The notes under the pieces were generated by a model. It was not told where the DNA came from. It ran no database searches and was given only the letters and a program-made list of their open reading frames with translations. From Cytobacillus firmus (GTDB lineage Bacteria; Bacillota; Bacilli; Bacillales; Cytobacillaceae), in NCBI RefSeq assembly GCF_023612095.1, contig NZ_CP086235.1:3297501-3361500 (forward strand): a DNA stretch of 64,000 nucleotides. Reading direction: 5' to 3'. Positions 40,616 to 49,422 of the stretch are shown in pieces; position 1 is the first letter of the stretch; the number at the start of each line of letters is the position of its first letter. The position numbers and the translations under genes were made by a program.

Positions 40616-42433
40616 TTAAGAAAGCAATTTTTCCATTTCATTAAGCTTTTCTTCAAATACTTTGCAGGCATCCTCAATCGGCTTGCTGCTCGTCATATCT
40701 ACACCGGCTTTCTTTAGCACTTCAATTGGGTAGTCCGAGCTCCCGGATTTCAGGAACTCAATATATCTGTCAACTGCAGGCTGGCCTTCCTGGAGGATTT
40801 GCTTGCTTAATGCCGTAGCCGCACTGAAGCCTGTTGCATATTGATAAACATAATAATTATAGTAGAAATGCGGGATTCTGGACCATTCTAGGCCGATTTC
40901 CTCATCAATTATGATATCTTCATCCCCAAAATACTTCTTATTAAGTTCATAATATTCTTTAGTCAATGAATCAGCAGTCAGGGCTTCATTGTTTTGCGCC
41001 TTTTGGTGAATAAGATGTTCAAATTCTGCAAACATGGTCTGACGGAAAACAGTGCCTCTAAAGCCTTCAAGATAGTGATTCAGCAGATACAGCCGCTTCT
41101 TATCATCATCAATTGTTTTTAGCAGATAATCGTTTAAGAGGGCTTCATTACAAGTAGAGGCAACCTCTGCAACAAAAATTGAGTAGTTTCCATAAGGGTA
41201 TGGCTGATATTTTCTTGTGTAATAGCTGTGAACCGAATGCCCAAATTCATGAGCAAGAGTAAATAAGTTGTTCACATTATCCTGCCAGTTCATTAGTATA
41301 TAAGGGTTGGTGCCATATGTTCCCGAAGAATAAGCGCCGCTCCTTTTGCCCTTATTCTCATGAACATCCACCCATCTATTTTCAAAACCCTCTTTTAAAA
41401 TATTTAGATAGTCTTCACCAAGCGGCTTTAATCCTTTTAAAATCATATCTTTTGCTTCATTATAAGGTATCTCCATTTTTACTTCCTTCACTAAAGGAGT
41501 GTAGAGATCGTACATATGAAGCTCCTTAACCCCAAGAACCTTCTTGCGGAGTTTGACATAGCGATGCAGCAAATGCAGGTTATCGTTAATAGTATTGACC
41601 AGATTTTCATAAACACTTTCAGGAATATTGTCCGCAGAAAGGGCAGCATGGCGTGCGGAATCATAATTCCGGATCTTTGCGTTGAAATTATCTTTCTTTA
41701 CGTTTCCGCTTAGAGTGCTTGCAAATGTATTGCGAAACTTCCCATAAGTTTCATATACAGCTTTGAATGCATCATACCGGACACGCTGCTCATCACTTTC
41801 CAGAAAACGGATGAATCGTCCGTGAGTAATTTCGACTTCTTCCCCATTTTCATCTTTAATGGACGGAAACTCCAAATCAGCATTATTCAGCATGCCAAAG
41901 GTATTACTGGAAGCCCCAAGCACCTCGGAAGCTTGAGCAAGCAGGGATTCCTGCTCAGCAGATAATACATGAGGCCTTTGAAGATTAATTTCCTCCAGTG
42001 AATGTTTATATAATTGCAGCTCGGTTTTTTCCTTCAAAAAGCCTGCAATCTTCTCTTCATCTTCAGCCAGCAGCTCAGGAACAATATAGGCAAGCGCACT
42101 AGCAGCTTCAGAATACAAGTTTTTAATTTTGTCATCCATTCCCTGATAAAATGAATTTGTTGTATCCTGGTCATAACGCATATGGGCATATGTATAAAGC
42201 TTCCCAAGGCGCGAAAGTAAATGATCCTGGAACTGAAGCGCTGCATATAATGTTTCAGCACTTTCCCCGAGCCTCCCCTGATACTTACCTGCATCCGGAA
42301 TCAGCTTCTGTATCTCACTGTATTCCTTGTTCCATTCATCATCAGAAGGGAATATATCCTCCAAACGCCAAGTATCTTCAGGTAAAATCTCATTCCTTGC
42401 CGGCAGTTTCTTTACAGTTGTTTCATTAGTCAT
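40616..42433 (-). CDS. pepF: Oligoendopeptidase F
   Basis: A 605-residue M3B metallopeptidase. The zinc motif HEFGHSVHS (near residue 396) and the downstream EVASTCNEALL glutamate ligand are visible, as are the M3 N-terminal helices. It cleaves short oligopeptides in the cytoplasm, fitting with the Opp and App importers in the same window. The ATG at 42433 has GGAGG 8 nt upstream; an ATG 15 nt earlier overlaps that site. It is next to coiA, as in other Bacillus. Confidence 0.95.
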   Translation of the reverse strand: MTNETTVKKLPARNEILPEDTWRLEDIFPSDDEWNKEYSEIQKLIPDAGKYQGRLGESAETLYAALQFQDHLLSRLGKLYTYAHMRYDQDTTNSFYQGMDDKIKNLYSEAASALAYIVPELLAEDEEKIAGFLKEKTELQLYKHSLEEINLQRPHVLSAEQESLLAQASEVLGASSNTFGMLNNADLEFPSIKDENGEEVEITHGRFIRFLESDEQRVRYDAFKAVYETYGKFRNTFASTLSGNVKKDNFNAKIRNYDSARHAALSADNIPESVYENLVNTINDNLHLLHRYVKLRKKVLGVKELHMYDLYTPLVKEVKMEIPYNEAKDMILKGLKPLGEDYLNILKEGFENRWVDVHENKGKRSGAYSSGTYGTNPYILMNWQDNVNNLFTLAHEFGHSVHSYYTRKYQPYPYGNYSIFVAEVASTCNEALLNDYLLKTIDDDKKRLYLLNHYLEGFRGTVFRQTMFAEFEHLIHQKAQNNEALTADSLTKEYYELNKKYFGDEDIIIDEEIGLEWSRIPHFYYNYYVYQYATGFSAATALSKQILQEGQPAVDRYIEFLKSGSSDYPIEVLKKAGVDMTSSKPIEDACKVFEEKLNEMEKLLS

Positions 42434-42554
42434 ACATTCATCCTCCATTCAAAAGTCCCATTACACTATCTTCTCTTTGAAGAAAAAAATTCCTGCTTTT
42501 TAAAGAGCAAAAATGGAAGTCTTTGATTATTTTATGTTAAATAAGATTTTTCAT

Positions 42555-43745
42555 TTATTTGCCCTGCAAAATTCTTTGAGTGATGCCTCTATAAAAGTCG
42601 TCCTCTATTTGGATTAAATGGGAATAATGATCAAGCTCACCGGTTATTTCTGTTTTTTTGTATAAACCTTTTTCTGCATGTTTAACAATGTTTAAGCTGA
42701 TAAGGACATCAAGATATTCTTTAATCGCATGGATTTCGGAGCCTGTTTGAACGAGTGGGATTGACCTTATTTTTATATCGTTATTCTTTACCCTGTTGCG
42801 AAAGGCTGCAATCATCTGCGGAAGCGAGAAGGGTCCCTCTTTGCCGATAATATCCATAAACAAATAACTCTGCCACTGTATAGGTGAGGTTTCTATATAT
42901 GGAGAATAACGTACAGGAAGGCCAATTTCAGGCGGGAGGAACGCAGGAGCAATTGAGCGGGAGTATAAATCCTGAAGAAAGTTATTTCTAATAGCACCGC
43001 TATTTTGTGAAAGGGAATTCTTTATTTTCCGAACTTCTCTTTTCCATTCTTCTAGATTTAAATCATCTTTAAAATATGGATTAAATAATATAGCTGGATT
43101 TGCTTGGAAAATTGGTTTTACATCAAAGTGCGCGCAGGCATTTCTGACTGTAAGGGGCTGGATATGGTGGATATTAATAAAAGACTTTGTAGTGGGGCAA
43201 AAAGAAGGGATTACCCAATGGCCTGAAGCTGCTTGCCGAAGAAATAGGTATTGGAAACCAGATAAAGTAATTTTTGTTTTACCCGTACGCTTAAAACTTT
43301 TCCCTGCCAGTATCCAAATTGGAACGATACCTGACTTAAAGTAGGCTTCTGTCCGCTTTATAAATAGCTCCTCCGAAATGCTTGAACATTGATATTCAAG
43401 AGCATAATGAACACCTTCATAATGGACACTAATATCCGGCCGCTGTGATATTTCCGGATAATATGGTTCCAGAATTGGATTTAAACCTTTTTTCTTTAGC
43501 CATTGAAACAATAACACCTTTCCGGACATATGGTATTCTGATTCCCTTTCATACCTTTCCGGACATTCAGAACCCTTTCTGTGGCTGAAATGCGGGATTC
43601 TTTTCTTTCCAATTTTCATGATTACTTTCTCTTCGCATTCCGGGCAGTAAAAGTTGTGATTTTCCCTGTACTGCTGTAGAGCCGGGATGCTGTGTGAACC
43701 TATGAGGCTTATTCGCACTCCATTCACTGTTGAGGCAACTAACAA
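42555..43745 (-). CDS. coiA: Competence protein CoiA
   Basis: A 396-residue CoiA. The N-terminal CPEC-x(n)-PHFSH-x(n)-C module (about residues 34-62) resembles a zinc ribbon. The nuclease-like domain follows: PILEPYYPEISQRPDISV, then ALEYQCSSIS, an acidic PD-(D/E)xK-like arrangement, and PIWILAG. CoiA acts with RecA and DprA in the handling of transformed DNA. The TTG at 43745 is supported by AAAGGAG 8 nt upstream; the nearby ATG is out of frame. It is followed by pepF, and mecA lies upstream. Confidence 0.9.
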   Translation of the reverse strand: MLVASTVNGVRISLIGSHSIPALQQYRENHNFYCPECEEKVIMKIGKKRIPHFSHRKGSECPERYERESEYHMSGKVLLFQWLKKKGLNPILEPYYPEISQRPDISVHYEGVHYALEYQCSSISEELFIKRTEAYFKSGIVPIWILAGKSFKRTGKTKITLSGFQYLFLRQAASGHWVIPSFCPTTKSFINIHHIQPLTVRNACAHFDVKPIFQANPAILFNPYFKDDLNLEEWKREVRKIKNSLSQNSGAIRNNFLQDLYSRSIAPAFLPPEIGLPVRYSPYIETSPIQWQSYLFMDIIGKEGPFSLPQMIAAFRNRVKNNDIKIRSIPLVQTGSEIHAIKEYLDVLISLNIVKHAEKGLYKKTEITGELDHYSHLIQIEDDFYRGITQRILQGK

Positions 43746-43865
43746 ATGACCATCTCCTTTCCTCCTTATTGTTCTATTTTCAATGGCTAAATTCCTTTTT
43801 ATCTGATGGATTCTCTTACAAGATTTTTCTATGCTAATCGTTTATTTCAAAGGCAGTTCACGTAC

Positions 43866-43899
43866 AAAAAAGCCGATTTCATAATGAAGTCGGCTTTTC
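43866..43899 (-). terminator. Terminator of mecA
   Basis: AAAAGCCGACTTC and GAAATCGGCTTTT pair on the minus strand, followed by a T run. Confidence 0.85.
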
Positions 43900-43903
43900 C
43901 TTA

Positions 43904-44569
43904 CTATTTAAAATGTTTTCTCAGATTTTCAAAAACATCATTTTCTATAATCAATTTACCATATTCCATTACACGGTGAATAGTTGTACTTGTTTCGTGT
44001 CCGTATTCAAGAAGAATACTCAGCATGTTATCTATGTCATCCTCTTCAAAAAGCTCTTCAGGGAATTCTGCGAATAAATAGTATTTCCCTTCAAAGGAAT
44101 ATAGCCTCGTAGTAATGGAATCAAGAATTGACCGCTTTGATAATGAAATAATGTCTTCAAAATCTTTAAATGTTAATAGAAACTCAAGATCTCCTTCATA
44201 TCCGTTATCATTATCATCATCGGATTTACGGAAATGATGATCAAGCATTTCCTCTATATGTTCATCCACAGGCAAATCTTTCACTTTTTCATCCGGGACA
44301 GGAAGCTCAAACTTTTGACCATCCTTTGATAGCTGAGCTTTTGTTACAAGAACCTCCAAACCCTTATCCAACGCTTGAACCTGGATCCATAAAGGACCTT
44401 CAACAAGAAATTCTTCCTCCTGATGGACTTCATCCATCATTTCCCAAAAGAGTTCCTCACTCCGCTCACGATTGTACCAAATCTCTTCACGGTCAAAGCC
44501 TCTTTCTTCTATATCAAGATAAGAAATGTAAAATTTAACGGTATGATCATTAATACGTTCGATTTCCAT
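43904..44569 (-). CDS. mecA: Adaptor protein MecA
   Basis: A 221-residue adaptor for ClpC. The N-terminal substrate-binding domain opens MEIERINDHTVKFYISYLDI, with the FDREEIWYNRERSEELFWEM stretch. After an acidic linker (about residues 105-125), the C-terminal ClpC-binding domain contains FKDFEDIISLSKR and LYSFEGKYYLFAEF. It targets ComK and other proteins to ClpCP and holds back competence. The gene is monocistronic, with its own terminator. Confidence 0.95.
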   Translation of the reverse strand: MEIERINDHTVKFYISYLDIEERGFDREEIWYNRERSEELFWEMMDEVHQEEEFLVEGPLWIQVQALDKGLEVLVTKAQLSKDGQKFELPVPDEKVKDLPVDEHIEEMLDHHFRKSDDDNDNGYEGDLEFLLTFKDFEDIISLSKRSILDSITTRLYSFEGKYYLFAEFPEELFEEDDIDNMLSILLEYGHETSTTIHRVMEYGKLIIENDVFENLRKHFK

Positions 44570-44867
44570 GCAGCAACTCTCCCTTCTGGCTATGATTGAA
44601 GGGACTAAATACCCCCAGCAGTCATGTGTTATCCATTTACCCGTAAATCAATTGGTTAATCCCCGATTAAATTGAAGGTAAAATGTATTTTGTACCTTGT
44701 ACTTTTATTTTATGACAAATTGAGCATAAAGGGAATTAAAAAGTCATATGTTTAAAAAAACCGTTAAATGCCTATATTGTCCCAGTTGGTCCATTTTTTC
44801 TCAATGGCTTAACTAAATATTCTCTTATTATATCCATTTTCCTTTTTCTTTTTCACACAAAAGACAA
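44570..44867. other. Intergenic, mecA upstream region
   Basis: AT-rich stretch between mecA and the spx terminator. It should hold the mecA promoter, but I could not assign clear -35/-10 elements. B. subtilis has yjbE (TerC-like) in this interval; no trace is visible here. Confidence 0.5.
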
Positions 44868-44903
44868 AAAGACCTTCTTCTGTTAAACAGAAAGAAGGCC
44901 TCT
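44868..44903 (-). terminator. Terminator of spx
   Basis: CCTTCTTTCTG and CAGAAGAAGG pair around TTTAA on the minus strand, followed by TCTTTTTG. Confidence 0.8.
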
Positions 44904-44921
44904 CAATTTTAAGTATATTTG

Positions 44922-45317
44922 TTAATTAACCATACGCTGTGCTTCACGCAACTGGTAAGTACGGACTTTTCTTGGAAGGAAACGTCTTATTTCGTCCTCA
45001 TTATATCCAACTTGCAAACGTTTTTCATCAAGAATGATTGGACGTCGAAGCAGCCCAGGGTTTTCCTTGATTAGCTCAAATAAATCTTGGAGAGGCATTG
45101 ATTCAAGGTTTACATCAAGCTTTTGGAATGTCTTTGAGCGAGTTGAAATAATTTCATCTGTTCCATCTTCAGTCATTCGAAGAATTTCTTTGATTTCATC
45201 AATCGATAGCGGTTCTGAAAAAATATTTCGTTCTTTATAGGCAATTTCATGCTCTTCCAACCATGATTTAGCTTTCCTGCAGGATGTACAACTTGGTGAA
45301 GTGTATAATGTGACCAT
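44922..45317 (-). CDS. spx: Transcriptional regulator Spx
   Basis: A 131-residue ArsC-fold regulator. The redox switch CTSC (Cys10/Cys13 in [11 protein letters not shown]) is intact, and [21 protein letters not shown] is the conserved RPI and C-terminal region. Spx binds the RNA polymerase alpha subunit and, when oxidised, activates thiol-stress genes. It is kept low by SpxH/ClpXP, also encoded here. GGAGTG precedes the ATG. The long AT-rich upstream region is consistent with several promoters, as known for spx. Confidence 0.96.
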   Translation of the reverse strand: MVTLYTSPSCTSCRKAKSWLEEHEIAYKERNIFSEPLSIDEIKEILRMTEDGTDEIISTRSKTFQKLDVNLESMPLQDLFELIKENPGLLRRPIILDEKRLQVGYNEDEIRRFLPRKVRTYQLREAQRMVN

Positions 45318-45748
45318 TTTACAAATTCACACTCCTTAAATTTAGACATATATGAAACTATCAGAGATTATATTTGTTTAATCAAATATTTCTAGAGTAT
45401 TCTAGATTAAAATAACTTTAATCAAGGAATTTATATTATTTATTATACACTAAACAATATCTCTTTGGTATAACTTTTTATAAATATGATAAAAGTATTA
45501 AACATTCATTAAACAAACGGATTAAGAATTAGAATCTACTTAATAAGACGAATGAACAAGCAAAAAGTTTCATTTTTTTATATGTTTTTTGTTATAATTC
45601 CTTCCATAAAGTTTCTTAAGCCTAAACCTAAGGAAATTTTATGTATGATTTTTTTTAGTTCAATACTAAATTATTCTTTATATACCCCTGTTAATTTTTA
45701 ATAAACCAAAATACTTATAAATATTTTCTCAATTAATTAATGAAAATG
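45318..45748. other. Long AT-rich intergenic region upstream of spx
   Basis: About 430 bp without a convincing gene. It should contain spx promoters. A plus-strand stem (CATAAAGTTTC at 45605 facing GAAATTTTATG ending at 45643) followed by eight T is terminator-like, although no plus-strand gene precedes it. A TATAAT at 45593-45598 has no good -35. Confidence 0.45.
45605..45656 (+). terminator. Orphan terminator-like hairpin
   Basis: A 17-bp imperfect stem with a 5-nt loop and a T8 tail on the plus strand, with no upstream plus-strand gene. It may end a small RNA or be a decayed element. Confidence 0.35.
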
Positions 45749-45783
45749 AAAACACAGCCATTTACAAAAATGGCTGTGTTTTT
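45749..45783. terminator. Terminator of yjbC
   Basis: AAACACAGCCATTT and AAATGGCTGTGTTT form a long perfect stem with T on both outer sides. Confidence 0.85.
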
Positions 45784-45791
45784 CCAAATCC

Positions 45792-46367
45792 TTATAAATC
45801 CTCTAAGACATCCGTTCCATTTTTATCTTCTTCATAAGTCAGTACCTCATCTACTGGCTGATATGACTTTCCATAAAAATGTGAATCCTTATAAGTGTGA
45901 ATCATTTCATAGGTTTTCTTCATGGCTTCATAAATCATTTCTTCACTTTCGTTCTCAGGGGACCAATATAGAATTTCCATTGTATTGATTTCATTGGTCG
46001 CAAGAGACCGGCGGCTGTACCCGATTGATTGGGCGTGCTCAAACCCTTCTCTTTTATAGAACTTGAGGCGCTTTTCAGTATCCGTGTCTTCATAATCAAC
46101 CGGCTCCACTTCCAATATGATCGGTTTGCCTTTGGCTTTAAGAGTTTGAAGTAGTTTATGGCCAAGTCCCTGTCCTCTGGATTCCTTCGAAACAAACAGA
46201 TAATCAATAAAAACAAAGTTATCCAGCTCAACATACATAAGAACATGATGTGGACCTTCATCTTTATGATAGATGTCTGACCGTTCCTTTAATAAGGTTT
46301 CCATATGTTCTCTTGATTTCATTTCTTCAATAGGGAAATATTGATTCAGTTTTTCATACCAATGCAT
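45792..46367 (-). CDS. yjbC: GNAT acetyltransferase YjbC
   Basis: A 191-residue GNAT. The CoA motif VSKESRGQGLGHKLLQTL lies near residues 59-76, and RLKFYKREGFEHAQ is the last strand-helix pair. The C-terminal 65 residues are acidic. In B. subtilis yjbC precedes spx and reads into it; here a terminator separates the two, so spx probably relies more on its own promoters. The substrate is unknown; the B. subtilis gene is linked to salt and cell-wall stress. Confidence 0.88.
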   Translation of the reverse strand: MHWYEKLNQYFPIEEMKSREHMETLLKERSDIYHKDEGPHHVLMYVELDNFVFIDYLFVSKESRGQGLGHKLLQTLKAKGKPIILEVEPVDYEDTDTEKRLKFYKREGFEHAQSIGYSRRSLATNEINTMEILYWSPENESEEMIYEAMKKTYEMIHTYKDSHFYGKSYQPVDEVLTYEEDKNGTDVLEDL

Positions 46368-46606
46368 GGATCTTCTCCTTTTTTGCCCGTAAACAAACTA
46401 TTGTTTGAAGAGCATGAATATTTATTCCAGCATGATAAGCTCCCAGCTTTCCTTTCCACTTACTTAGGCGATATTATTTCTAATCAGATTAAGTATTTGT
46501 GGAATTTCCCCTTTTAATACTGGAAAATTTCGAATAAAATATGATTAGGGATGTTTAAACACTAACTAATCACAGGAGACTGTGAAAAGAAAGATGGAGG
46601 TTTATC

Positions 46607-46795
46607 ATGGTTGGTTACATAACTGATTTAACGATTGTTGCATTGCTTATAATTGGATTTACTGCCTTGTTAGGTGTACTAACTAATGGTATTGGAGAAA
46701 AGATTTTTGGCGGTAAAAATAAATCCGAATTCGTGGATCAATCCGCTAGAGTGCAGACTGGATGGAAAAGCGTAGGCGGACAAAAAAAGCAGTAG
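46607..46795 (+). CDS. Small membrane-anchored protein of unknown function
   Basis: A 62-residue protein with one N-terminal membrane helix (about residues 6-28) and a basic, Ser/Gly/Lys-rich tail (GGKNKSEFVDQSARVQTGWK). GATGGAGG lies 7 nt before the ATG. It is a lone gene between yjbC and the DUF4015 gene, on the opposite strand from both. I do not recognise a family. Confidence 0.65.
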   Translation: MVGYITDLTIVALLIIGFTALLGVLTNGIGEKIFGGKNKSEFVDQSARVQTGWKSVGGQKKQ

Positions 46796-46867
46796 CCTAT
46801 GCCTCTATACTATGATACCGCATACAAAATTTGTGTCAAATAATATGTAACTTAATTAATTGATAAA

Positions 46868-46912
46868 CAAAAGCAAAAAGAGACCGAAATAATCGGCCTC
46901 TTTTTGCTTTTA
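46868..46912. terminator. Bidirectional terminator
   Basis: AAAGCAAAAAGAG and CTCTTTTTGCTTT pair with an inner CCG/CGG, between the small plus-strand gene and the DUF4015 gene. Confidence 0.85.
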
Positions 46913-48115
46913 TGGTGTATAATCAACATTTTGTGTATACGAATTACCCGCATTCCATAAAAGGAATTCATCAATTCCCTGTTCTTTCAGTGCCTTTATC
47001 TGCGCTTCAACTTCCGCTCTTCCATACTTCTTATAGTTTCCTGCTCCTAAATAAGAGGCTGTAAAGTCCTGAAGCCATGGTCTGGATACAGGGGGACTAT
47101 CCAACTCTTCCAATTTTCGATTCTCAAGCTTAGCATATTCAGAAACCAGCTTATAAGGTTCCAGGTCCGGCTTGGCTATACCGAAATAAGAGGTCCAGTG
47201 GCTTGGATAAATCATTGAAGAAATTACATCCACATGTTCTGAGATCTTAGAGAAATTTTGGCCAATTCCCGGAGCCTCTGGAAGGGTCGCCGTGTAGCCA
47301 AAGATATCGACCGAGACCTTTACCCCATATGGCTCGAGCTGCTTCCTGGCATACTCGACAAAGTCAGTAACCGCACTTACACGCTTTTGTACATTTTCAA
47401 TTTTAAGATTTTCGTATTCACCCATACTATATTTCAAGGAGCTATCGCGGTGTTCAAACCCCTCAGGAAATCGGACATAATCAAATTGAATCTCCTGAAA
47501 CCCCATTTTAGCAGCTTCGATTGCAATTCCAATATTGTAATCCCAAACCTCTTTTAAAAATGGATTTACAAACGACTCACCTCTGCCATTCTTCCAGACT
47601 GTTTTCCCTTCTTTATATGACCATTCCGGCTTTTTATTCGCCAGAACAGAATCCTTGAAAACGACCACCCGGGCAATCGGATAAATTTGCTTTTCTTCCA
47701 TGGTTTTCAAGATTTTTTTTGGATCATTTATGTAAGGCTTGCCGATATCGGCATATGGTGATTTTTCTTCTGGAATATACGTCAGGTTGCCCCAATCATC
47801 CTTAATGTCAATTACCATCGCATTCAAATCGGTATCATCCATCAATTTTACTAATTTATTAAACTTTTCACCCCCTGCTGAGTGGCCTGTGACATATATC
47901 CCCCTTACTGCATCTGGATATTGAAAATGATAGCCGGAATCAAATTGAAAACGGCTGACTTTTTCAGGAAGGGTTTTCACAAGCGAAACATGTTCCCTTT
48001 TAGGATTTAGTCCTGATTCCTGATTTTCCTGTTCTTTTGCCTCACCTGGATCGGCTGACATGAATAAAGCTGATACTAACATTAAGGCAGCAGCTACGTT
48101 TAATGCCTTGTTCAC
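46910..48115 (-). CDS. Putative glycoside hydrolase, DUF4015 family, exported
   Basis: A 401-residue protein with a signal peptide (MNKALNVAAALMLVSALFMS). The mature part is a TIM-barrel-like DUF4015 domain: VRGIYVTGHSAGG at the first strand, NAMVIDIKDDWGNL with paired Asp, MGFQEIQFDYVRFPEG and VSVDIFGYTA, with acidic residues at strand ends as in GH enzymes. It probably cleaves or remodels a cell-surface or environmental polysaccharide. It has no wall anchor, so it is secreted or membrane-associated. It is a single-gene unit. Confidence 0.85.
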   Translation of the reverse strand: MNKALNVAAALMLVSALFMSADPGEAKEQENQESGLNPKREHVSLVKTLPEKVSRFQFDSGYHFQYPDAVRGIYVTGHSAGGEKFNKLVKLMDDTDLNAMVIDIKDDWGNLTYIPEEKSPYADIGKPYINDPKKILKTMEEKQIYPIARVVVFKDSVLANKKPEWSYKEGKTVWKNGRGESFVNPFLKEVWDYNIGIAIEAAKMGFQEIQFDYVRFPEGFEHRDSSLKYSMGEYENLKIENVQKRVSAVTDFVEYARKQLEPYGVKVSVDIFGYTATLPEAPGIGQNFSKISEHVDVISSMIYPSHWTSYFGIAKPDLEPYKLVSEYAKLENRKLEELDSPPVSRPWLQDFTASYLGAGNYKKYGRAEVEAQIKALKEQGIDEFLLWNAGNSYTQNVDYTP

Positions 48116-48456
48116 ATGTTTTGCCCCCTTATCTGAGTATTCTCTTTGATACCCTAATTATAAAATTATTTCAAAGAATTAAGAACTATCTTTATACTAA
48201 ATTATCTTAATAAGTATTCTTTAAACCAATTTTAATAAAAAACTATCAAAATCCTGTTTAAATAAACAAATTGACGGAAAAATATAAATAATTGAAAATT
48301 CTCATAGTAATATTCCGGAAAATGATGTATTATATAGAAAGTACACATTAGCGAATAAAAGTGTTAAAGAGAATTCCCACACTCTTCATATTTGACTGGA
48401 CCATTTACATCTTGGTAATTCCTTTATAGCGAACATTTACTTTTCCAGGATGTAAA
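48116..48456. other. Intergenic, no gene seen
   Basis: AT-rich stretch of about 340 bp between the DUF4015 gene start and the opp terminator. It should hold the DUF4015 promoter; I see no RNA motif or ORF with a ribosome site. Confidence 0.5.
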
Positions 48457-48484
48457 AAACGATCTCAGTCGAGATCGTTTTTTG
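48457..48484 (-). terminator. Terminator of the opp operon
   Basis: AAAACGATCTC and GAGATCGTTTT form a perfect 11-bp stem with a 4-nt loop directly after the oppF stop. Confidence 0.88.
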
Positions 48485-49420
48485 TTATTTTGCATATTTA
48501 GCTTTTAATTCGTTGTACTCTTTTTCAGAGCAATAAACAAAATGACCAGGTGTTATTTCGCGCATTTCCAGCTTTTCATTATCAGCATAATTGTGAACTG
48601 CCGGATCATATGATTTTCTTCTGCGGGTACGTTCCGTTTCAGGATCTGGAAGCGGAATAGCTGACAGCAGTGATTGAGTATATGGGTGCATAGGGTTATT
48701 ATATAAATCTTCAGCTGGTGCAAGTTCAACCAGTTTACCGAAGTACATAACACCGATGCGGTCACTGATGTATTTAACCATAGATAAATCATGTGCGATA
48801 AACAGATATGTCAATCCTTTTTCACGCTGCAATTTTTTCATAAGGTTTACTACCTGAGCCTGAATGGACACGTCCAATGCTGAAATGGGCTCATCGGCAA
48901 TAATAAAATCCGGGTCAACCGCAAGCGCGCGGGCAATCCCTATACGCTGTCGTTGTCCGCCTGAGAATTCATGAGGATAACGGTTAGCATGTTCTTTGTT
49001 AAGACCAACCGTGTCCAAAAGTTCGTAAACCCTCTCCATACGTTCCTTTTTGCTTTTTGCCAAGCCGTGAATATCGATTCCTTCAGCAATAATATCGGCA
49101 ACCGTCATACGCGGGTTTAAGGAAGCATAAGGATCCTGGAAGATCATTTGCATTTTTCTGTTAAACTTTTTCAGTTCTTTTGCAGATTTTTTGCCGTGAA
49201 CATCTTCACCTTCAAAAAGAACCTGCCCATCTGTTGCATCGTATAATCTGATAATAGTTCGTCCAGTAGTTGATTTACCGCAGCCAGACTCACCAACAAG
49301 CCCAAGGGTCTCTCCCTTATAAATATCAAAAGTAATCCCATCAACCGCTTTTACCATATTCGGACGGCCTACATTGAAATGCTGTTTTAAGTTTTTAATT
49401 TCAAGCAATTTTTCTGCCAT
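48485..49420 (-). CDS. oppF: Oligopeptide ABC transporter ATP-binding protein OppF
   Basis: A 311-residue ATPase. Walker [14 protein letters not shown] (about residues 39-51), signature [15 protein letters not shown], Walker [13 protein letters not shown] and switch His (LFIAHDLS) are intact. The C-terminal oligopeptide-type extension is present. It powers peptide import with OppD. It is the last gene, 2 nt after oppD. Confidence 0.95.
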   Translation of the reverse strand: MAEKLLEIKNLKQHFNVGRPNMVKAVDGITFDIYKGETLGLVGESGCGKSTTGRTIIRLYDATDGQVLFEGEDVHGKKSAKELKKFNRKMQMIFQDPYASLNPRMTVADIIAEGIDIHGLAKSKKERMERVYELLDTVGLNKEHANRYPHEFSGGQRQRIGIARALAVDPDFIIADEPISALDVSIQAQVVNLMKKLQREKGLTYLFIAHDLSMVKYISDRIGVMYFGKLVELAPAEDLYNNPMHPYTQSLLSAIPLPDPETERTRRRKSYDPAVHNYADNEKLEMREITPGHFVYCSEKEYNELKAKYAK

Positions 49421-49422
49421 TA

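Noticed and set aside
44170..44538. A 122-codon plus-strand frame opposite mecA
   Set aside because: MecA is unmistakable on the minus strand; this frame shows no domain or ribosome site.
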